Notes under the pieces: model-generated | What the model saw: the letters and a program-made list of their open reading frames with translations, nothing else | Told to the model about the DNA's origin: nothing | Database searches by the model: none | In this document: positions 1-2,894 of the stretch, one piece after another | Position numbering within the stretch: position 1 is the first letter of the stretch | Layout of the letters: each line of letters begins with the position of its first letter | Program-made: the position numbers and the translations under genes | NCBI GenBank assembly: GCA_041746615.1 | Contig: JBGTGS010000027.1 | Span: forward strand, 1 to 5,378 | DNA: 5,378 nucleotides | Direction of reading: 5' to 3' | Source of the DNA: CAMAXB01 sp041746615 | Lineage (GTDB): Bacteria > Verrucomicrobiota > Verrucomicrobiia > Opitutales > Opitutaceae

Positions 1-21
1 GTAAGCGTCCGGCCGGGGACC
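1..21 (+). repeat. Left terminal inverted repeat (IRL)
   Basis: These 21 bases are the exact reverse complement of 2357-2377, without mismatch. Identity stops at the 22nd base (A here; the right end would require C). The sequence starts GTAAGCG, as in known IS66 ends, and is the expected transposase recognition and cleavage site. The window opens on its first base. Confidence 0.97.
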
Positions 22-32
22 ACGTAGGCGAA

Positions 33-42
33 GGGAGGGAGG
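33..42 (+). promoter_or_regulatory. Strong Shine-Dalgarno stretch upstream of tnpA
   Basis: GGGAGGGAGG is the only good ribosome-binding sequence near the start of the element. It sits directly before ATG 44, which opens a six-codon frame, and 18 bases before ATG 61 of tnpA, which is far for direct initiation. Its placement suggests ribosomes load at ATG 44 and reach tnpA by re-initiation. This is inference from spacing. Confidence 0.5.
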
Positions 43-43
43 C

Positions 44-64
44 ATGATAAGCTGTGGGCGATGA
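44..64 (+). CDS. Possible six-codon leader peptide (MISCGR)
   Basis: ATG 44 opens a tiny frame reading Met-Ile-Ser-Cys-Gly-Arg and ends at TGA 62-64. That stop overlaps the tnpA start (ATG 61-63) as ATGA, the arrangement typical of translational coupling. The strong purine-rich ribosome-binding stretch at 33-42 is far better placed for this start than for tnpA. The peptide matches no family I recognise; its likely role, if translated, is to set TnpA synthesis. It could be a chance frame, since such short frames are common. Confidence 0.3.
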   Translation: MISCGR

Positions 65-408
65 AAACAGTCGCAACGGAAGTGGTGGACCGGGGAGAGA
101 AGCAGGATGCACGAGGGCGACGGATCGCCCAAGTAAATGAGCGGGAAGCGTTGGTGAAGGCGTATGAAACGAGTGGGCTGACGCAGCGTGCGTTCGCGGA
201 GCGGGAGGGCGTGAAGTATTGTACGTTCACGGCGTGGCTGGGTCGGCACCGGCAGGGGAAGCGAAAAGGAGCGTTTGCACAGCTGGACCTGGGCCCGGCC
301 AGCCGGCTGGCGGCGGGGATCGAGGTGGTGATGCCCGACGGTGTGCTGGTGCGCGGGCACGACGGTGAGCAGATCGCGGCCTTGGTGGCGAAATTGCGGG
401 GATGCTGA
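61..408 (+). CDS. tnpA: IS66 accessory protein TnpA
   Basis: This encodes a 115-residue protein of the IS66 Orf1/TnpA family, an accessory protein for transposition that probably binds DNA. A helix-turn-helix lies at about residues 27-64 (EREALVKAYETSGLTQRAFA followed by a conserved FTAWLGRHR). The C-terminal part, from about residue 86, has the IEVVMPDGVLVRG segment usual for the family. ATG 61 is the first start after the in-frame stop at 25-27 and gives a normal length. It overlaps the stop of a possible leader peptide as ATGA. Its own stop (406-408) lies inside the first codons of tnpB, a 7-base overlap that suggests coupled translation. In the related IS679 all three proteins are reported to be needed for transposition. 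No disruption is seen. Confidence 0.93.
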   Translation: MKTVATEVVDRGEKQDARGRRIAQVNEREALVKAYETSGLTQRAFAEREGVKYCTFTAWLGRHRQGKRKGAFAQLDLGPASRLAAGIEVVMPDGVLVRGHDGEQIAALVAKLRGC

Positions 409-746
409 CGTTCGCCTCAACCCAGCGGGTTTATCTGGCGGTCGAGCCAGTGGATATGCGCAAGCAGTTCAACGGCCTGTGGTCGCTGGCGGTGGAGAAG
501 CTCCGGGAGGATCCGTTCGCCGGATCGCTCTTTGTCTTCACCAACCGGAACCGGGACCGTTTGAAGATCCTGTTCTGGGACGGTTCCGGGGTCTGGGTCC
601 TGGCCAAGCGGCTGGAGAAGGGCCGGTTCACCTGGCCGCTGACCAGCGGGGAGACGAAGATCAACCTGGAGCCGGCGGCCCTGACCATGCTGCTGGCCGG
701 CATTGACCTGAGGGATGGGTGCAAAAAAGCGTGGTACGAGCGATAA
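402..746 (+). CDS. tnpB: IS66 accessory protein TnpB (Orf2)
   Basis: This 114-residue protein is a clear IS66 Orf2-like TnpB (PF05717 type), a small conserved partner of the transposase whose biochemical role is not well defined. The signature residues are all present: VDMRKQFNGL (about 17-26), DPFAGSLFVFTNR (37-49), DRLKILFWDGSGVWVLAKRL (52-71) and EKGRFTWP (72-79). Start ATG 402 overlaps the end of tnpA, and there is only a GCGGGG stretch touching the start codon, so translation is probably coupled to tnpA. Stop TAA is at 744-746, followed by a 49-base gap containing the hairpin that precedes tnpC. Length and motifs are normal for the family, with no sign of decay. Confidence 0.95.
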   Translation: MLTFASTQRVYLAVEPVDMRKQFNGLWSLAVEKLREDPFAGSLFVFTNRNRDRLKILFWDGSGVWVLAKRLEKGRFTWPLTSGETKINLEPAALTMLLAGIDLRDGCKKAWYER

Positions 747-766
747 AAAAGCTGGACATCCGCGCC

Positions 767-795
767 CTATAGTATCCACTACGTGGATACTATAG
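767..795 (+). promoter_or_regulatory. Perfect 13-bp hairpin touching the tnpC start codon
   Basis: CTATAGTATCCAC (767-779) and GTGGATACTATAG (783-795) are exact reverse complements separated by the three bases TAC. The right arm ends on the base before ATG 796, and its last three bases are an in-frame TAG stop. No Shine-Dalgarno sequence lies between tnpB and tnpC. In mRNA the hairpin would cover the region where a ribosome must bind, so it could restrict or modulate transposase synthesis; as DNA it could be an operator. It has no U-tract and is not GC-rich, so it is not a typical terminator. The structure is seen directly; the role is inference. Confidence 0.75.
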
Positions 796-2271
796 ATGCC
801 GACCACATTTGAAGAGCTTCTCGCCCTGGCCAAGGAACTGAAGGCGGAGCTGGCGGTGGTGAAAACGGAGAACGCGTGGCTGAAACGGCAGCTGTTTGGA
901 CCGGGGAAAAGTGAAAAGCTGGACCGGCTGCAAGCGGCGCTGCCCTTGGACGGAGTCGTTGAAAGACCGGTCCCGGCCAAGCTTGAAAGCGTGAGCTACG
1001 AGCGGCTGGCCGCTCCCCGGGAAAAGCGGCCTGTGCCTGCGGAAACCTTCAAGGACGTGCCGGTGAAGGAGACGATCGTGATTGAGCCCGAAGAGGTGCA
1101 GGCGCAGCCGGAGGCCTTTGAGTGGATCGGCGAAGAGCGCACCTTTGAGGTGGACATCGTCTCTCCGCAAATCTTCCGGCGGGAGATCGTGCGGCCAAAG
1201 TACCGGCGCAAGGCCGACCGGCAGATGCCGCCGGTGGTGGCACCGGCACCGGAGCGCCCGGTGACGGGCGGCTACGCCTCGGCGGGGCTTCTGGCCTGGA
1301 TTGCACTCTCCAAATACGTGGACCATCAGCCCTTGTACCGGCTGGAGCAGCAGTCGGCCCGCTGGGGGGCAAGGATCCCCCGGCAGACGATGGCCGACTG
1401 GATCCGGATCACCGCGGAGTGGCTGGAGCCCATTTACCGACAGATGCTCAAGCGGCTCCTGGCTGGGGGATACCTGCAGGCGGACGAAACCCCGATCCGA
1501 TGTAATGATCCCGATGAAAAGCGCGGTGGCACGACCGAGGGCTGGCTGTGGGTGATCAGCCGGCCGGGTGAAGACGTGGTCTTTGACTGGCGACTGTCCC
1601 GTCGGCACGGCGAACTGCCGTCCCTGATCCAAGGCTATCGCGGGATCCTGCAATCCGACGGGTACGGTGCCTATGAGGCCTATGCCAGGGAGCATCCGGA
1701 GGTCACCTGGGTGTGCTGCTGGGCGCATGCGCGGCGCAAGTTTTTTGAAGCCGAACGCGAATGGCCCAAGGCGATCCGGTTGGTCCTGCGGATCATCGGC
1801 TGGCTCTATGAATGCGAAGCGCGCTGGGACCAGCACCATCTCTCCGATAAAAAGCGTGGAGAGCACCGCCGGCGGCATTACCCTCGACCGCTGTACTGGC
1901 TCAAAAAGGTCGTGATCGGATTGCGCGAGCGGGTGCTGCCCAAGTCCGGCCTGGGCAAAGCCTGCGATTACCTTTTGCGGTTCTGGACGCCGCTCACCGC
2001 CCATCTGGACCATGGGCAAACCCGGCTGGACAACAACCTGGTGGAAAATGCGATCCGCCCATCGGCGATCGGCAAGAAGAACTGGCTCTTCATTGGCCAC
2101 CCCGATGCCGGCCAGCGCTCCGCCATCATCTACTCGATCGTCGTCTCCTGCCAACGCCGGGGCGTCGAGCCGCTCGCCTACCTGCGGGACGTCCTCCAGC
2201 GGCTCCCCCGCATGACGACCAAGGACGACCTGGATGCCCTCACCCCCGCCCGCTGGCAGCCGGGTTCCTAA
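796..2271 (+). CDS. tnpC: IS66-family DDE transposase TnpC
   Basis: This encodes the 491-residue transposase that cuts and joins the element ends. Residues 5-42 form a leucine-rich coiled-coil-like segment ending in the family motif RQLFGPGKSEK. The segment before residue 236 has no cysteine, so the zinc-finger seen in many IS66 transposases is absent; the core instead runs from IVRPKYRRKADR into GGYASAGLLAWIALSKYVDH. The DDE catalytic core gives D230 (QADETPIRC), D288 (LQSDGYGAY) and E417 (DNNLVENAIRPS), with CWAHARRKF at 308-316 between them. The IS66 C-terminal segment runs from about Y446 (YSIVVSCQRRG) to the end. ATG 796 is the only reasonable start: it follows an in-frame TAG, and the coiled-coil begins at once. 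It is the last gene of the tnpA-tnpB-tnpC unit, and its start touches a perfect hairpin. No frameshift or internal stop is seen. Confidence 0.97.
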   Translation: MPTTFEELLALAKELKAELAVVKTENAWLKRQLFGPGKSEKLDRLQAALPLDGVVERPVPAKLESVSYERLAAPREKRPVPAETFKDVPVKETIVIEPEEVQAQPEAFEWIGEERTFEVDIVSPQIFRREIVRPKYRRKADRQMPPVVAPAPERPVTGGYASAGLLAWIALSKYVDHQPLYRLEQQSARWGARIPRQTMADWIRITAEWLEPIYRQMLKRLLAGGYLQADETPIRCNDPDEKRGGTTEGWLWVISRPGEDVVFDWRLSRRHGELPSLIQGYRGILQSDGYGAYEAYAREHPEVTWVCCWAHARRKFFEAEREWPKAIRLVLRIIGWLYECEARWDQHHLSDKKRGEHRRRHYPRPLYWLKKVVIGLRERVLPKSGLGKACDYLLRFWTPLTAHLDHGQTRLDNNLVENAIRPSAIGKKNWLFIGHPDAGQRSAIIYSIVVSCQRRGVEPLAYLRDVLQRLPRMTTKDDLDALTPARWQPGS

Positions 2272-2287
2272 CCTTCGATTCGTAGTA

Positions 2288-2328
2288 GTGACCATTGCCA
2301 TGTCGTGATGGTCACCATTGCGACATGG
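2288..2328 (+). other. Possible H-type pseudoknot after tnpC
   Basis: Two perfect 8-bp pairings interlock. Stem 1 pairs GTGACCAT (2288-2295) with ATGGTCAC (2308-2315). Stem 2 pairs CCATGTCG (2298-2305), which lies in the loop of stem 1, with CGACATGG (2321-2328). The connecting loops are 2, 2 and 5 bases. This is the order of an H-type pseudoknot, or of two alternative hairpins. It starts 16 bases after the tnpC stop. It could be an mRNA 3' structure, or only the by-product of DNA-level inverted binding sites in the same 23-bp array. Confidence 0.4.
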
Positions 2329-2356
2329 TGCTCGTTACCATCAATACGCTATCAAG
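2288..2356 (+). repeat. Three 23-bp tandem units next to the right IS end
   Basis: Three units begin at 2288, 2311 and 2334, exactly 23 bp apart. They start GTGACCATTG, GTCACCATTG and GTTACCATCA, so the shared core is GTNACCAT. The third unit ends at 2356, and the right terminal repeat begins at 2357, so the array is in register with the end. Reverse copies of ATGGT (2308-2312, 2325-2329) are interspersed. A spacing of about two helical turns is what repeated protein-binding sites would show. I find no equivalent in the short left end. The function, perhaps transposase or accessory-protein binding, is inference; the first two units are similar, the third matches only in its first bases. Confidence 0.6.
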
Positions 2357-2377
2357 GGTCCCCGGCCGGACGCTTAC
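2357..2377 (-). repeat. Right terminal inverted repeat (IRR)
   Basis: The segment ends GGACGCTTAC and is the perfect 21-bp reverse complement of bases 1-21. It fixes the right boundary of the element at 2377. The next eight bases, GTTTGAGC, would be the right copy of a target duplication. Confidence 0.97.
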
Positions 2378-2381
2378 GTTT

Positions 2382-2396
2382 GAGCGATCGTCGCTC
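2382..2396. repeat. Short hairpin at the IS insertion flank
   Basis: GAGCGA (2382-2387) and TCGCTC (2391-2396) are exact reverse complements around the loop TCG. The hairpin begins four bases beyond the end of the insertion sequence and includes part of the presumed 8-bp target duplication. It could be part of the target the element chose, but one site is no evidence of preference. Confidence 0.5.
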
Positions 2397-2404
2397 CGTC
2401 TCTT

Positions 2405-2493
2405 ATTTGGGATTTGGTCCCGCAACCGCGGGATGGGTTTTTGCCCCGTGGCGGTAGGGCGCATTGCCCGCCAATGGCTGGTAAATCCCAAAT
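2405..2493. repeat. Perfect 11-bp inverted repeat with internal hairpins
   Basis: ATTTGGGATTT (2405-2415) and AAATCCCAAAT (2483-2493) are exact reverse complements 67 bases apart. Between them are two more stems: TCCCGC/GCGGGA with loop AACC (2418-2433), and TGGCGG/CCGCCA (2449-2454 with 2468-2473). Together they would fold as a closed stem with two inner hairpins. It could be a dispersed palindromic repeat or a structured RNA. It overlaps and competes with the GGTAGG...CCTACC element at 2453-2526. Confidence 0.5.
2417..2442 (+). terminator. Candidate intrinsic terminator
   Basis: A GC-rich 6-bp stem, TCCCGC (2418-2423) with GCGGGA (2428-2433) and loop AACC, is followed after four bases by TTTTT (2438-2442). 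This is the form of a rho-independent terminator on the + strand. It lies 40 bases beyond the IS and could stop transcripts leaving the IS or those of a gene left of the insertion. The U-tract is short and not directly attached to the stem, so it is weak. Confidence 0.3.
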
Positions 2494-2526
2494 GCGCTGC
2501 GGCGCTCTCGGAGAGAACGACCTACC
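2453..2526. repeat. Cloverleaf-like palindromic element GGTAGG...CCTACC
   Basis: The outer arms GGTAGG (2453-2458) and CCTACC (2521-2526) pair exactly. Directly inside, GCGCATT (2459-2465) pairs with AATGCGC (2491-2497), and a second small arm CTCT-CGG-AGAG lies at 2505-2515. The layout, a closing stem with two inner arms linked by a GC-rich joint, resembles dispersed palindromic intergenic repeats that I recall from Opitutaceae-type genomes; that recollection is uncertain. A copy number cannot be judged from one window. Confidence 0.45.
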
Positions 2527-2590
2527 CTCGAACTCCGGCATTATAAGTGTCCATCAGTGAAGATGAGTGGTTAAAAACTCAGTCCTCCGG

Positions 2591-2605
2591 TCCGCCGTCG
2601 GCGGA
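2591..2605. repeat. Short GC-rich hairpin TCCGCC/GGCGGA
   Basis: TCCGCC (2591-2596) and GGCGGA (2600-2605) pair perfectly around the loop GTC. The direct repeat CTCCGG flanks it on both sides (2585-2590 and 2611-2616). There is no following T-run, so it is a poor terminator. It may be a small intergenic palindromic repeat. Confidence 0.45.
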
Positions 2606-2618
2606 TAAATCTCCGGTT

Positions 2619-2656
2619 GAGAAAGATTAAGAGAAAGAGGTAAGAGGAAAGACGGA
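2619..2656. repeat. Purine-rich degenerate tandem tract
   Basis: The tract can be read as consecutive units GAGAAA, GATTAA, GAGAAA, GAGGTAA, GAGGAAA, GACGGA, each 6 or 7 bases and starting GA. It is almost entirely purine on the + strand, in contrast to the GC-rich surroundings. CTCCG before it (2611-2615) and CGGAG at its end (2653-2657) are inverted. It is probably a simple-sequence intergenic tract; no role is evident. Confidence 0.5.
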
Positions 2657-2820
2657 GGCACCGGCCACTTCCGCGACTGCGGGATCCGACCGCCGCCCGG
2701 GCCGCGCCCCTTGCCCCTTGCCCTCGACCCTCCCCGCAGCAGCGGGGCAATCCCCTACTCCCCGTTCGGGTCTCACCCTATATCTCGCGTCAGTGGTTGT
2801 GGTGTATGCTGGCCGCTTGT

Positions 2821-2851
2821 TGGTGGAGCCACGGGGAAACCCCGACCACCA
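2821..2851 (+). promoter_or_regulatory. Two-part hairpin upstream of the 2895 gene
   Basis: TGGTGG (2821-2826) pairs with CCACCA (2846-2851). Inside it, CGGGG (2832-2836) pairs with CCCCG (2840-2844) around the loop AAA. The unpaired bases are AGCCA on one side and A on the other. It ends 43 bases before the start codon, so it would lie in the 5' leader if transcription starts further upstream. No riboswitch family is recognised and there is no U-tract. The effect on expression, if any, is unknown. Confidence 0.4.
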
Positions 2852-2894
2852 CTGCCTCAATCGACCGTATTAGGTCACCATCCACCTCCGCGCC

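Larger units (their letters stand above)
1..2377 (+). mobile_element. Complete IS66-family insertion sequence
   Basis: This is a full IS66-type element of 2377 bp. Both ends carry the same perfect 21-bp inverted repeat beginning GTAAGCGTCC, and GTAAGCG is the typical IS66 terminus. The interior has the family's canonical order tnpA-tnpB-tnpC on one strand, all open and near usual lengths (115, 114 and 491 codons). The TnpC DDE residues and the C-terminal motif are present, so the copy looks intact and possibly active. IS66 elements normally make an 8-bp target duplication; the right flank candidate is GTTTGAGC (2378-2385), but the left flank lies outside the window. Only 22 bases separate the left repeat from the first possible start codon and no -35/-10 pair is visible there, so transcription may start in the repeat or outside the element (inference). 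Confidence 0.96.
2378..2894. other. Non-coding spacer rich in inverted repeats
   Basis: I see no convincing gene in these 517 bases. Open frames here are short, cross the IS boundary or have biased compositions, and resemble no family. The stretch holds several inverted repeats listed separately. Also present are a small 7-base tandem GCCCCTT (2706-2712, 2713-2719, then partial) and a 6-bp hairpin CCCCGC/GCGGGG with loop AGCA (2732-2747). No clear -35/-10 promoter for the downstream gene is visible: TATATC (2779-2784) and TATGCT (2805-2810) have no matching -35 box. The promoter of the 2895 gene is expected in this region but I cannot place it. Confidence 0.7.

Noticed and set aside
417..980. 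Minus-strand frame of 187 codons across tnpB and the tnpC start
   Set aside because: It is antisense to clear TnpB and TnpC coding sequence, crosses the gap between them and resembles nothing known.
790..2301. A 503-codon open frame on the minus strand, opposite tnpC
   Set aside because: It mirrors tnpC almost end to end, has a composition typical of antisense frames in GC-rich DNA, and shows no family motif, while the + strand has clear DDE transposase motifs.
2288..2356. CRISPR-like array at the right IS end
   Set aside because: The units are 23 bp with only about 8-10 shared bases and no spacer structure, and they adjoin the IS terminus; this fits protein-binding repeats, not a CRISPR.
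2295..2546. Plus-strand frame of 83 codons across the right IS end
   Set aside because: It runs through the terminal repeat and the palindromic elements outside, so it is a product of the insertion and has no recognisable domain.
2779..2810. TATATC and TATGCT as -10 promoter boxes
   Set aside because: Neither has a recognisable -35 element at 16-18 bases, and host promoter rules are unknown, so I do not list them as promoters.
2627..2860. Minus-strand frame of 77 codons in the spacer
   Set aside because: Its composition is dominated by Arg, Gly, Pro and Ala from GC-rich hairpins and small repeats, with no domain and no ribosome site I could see.
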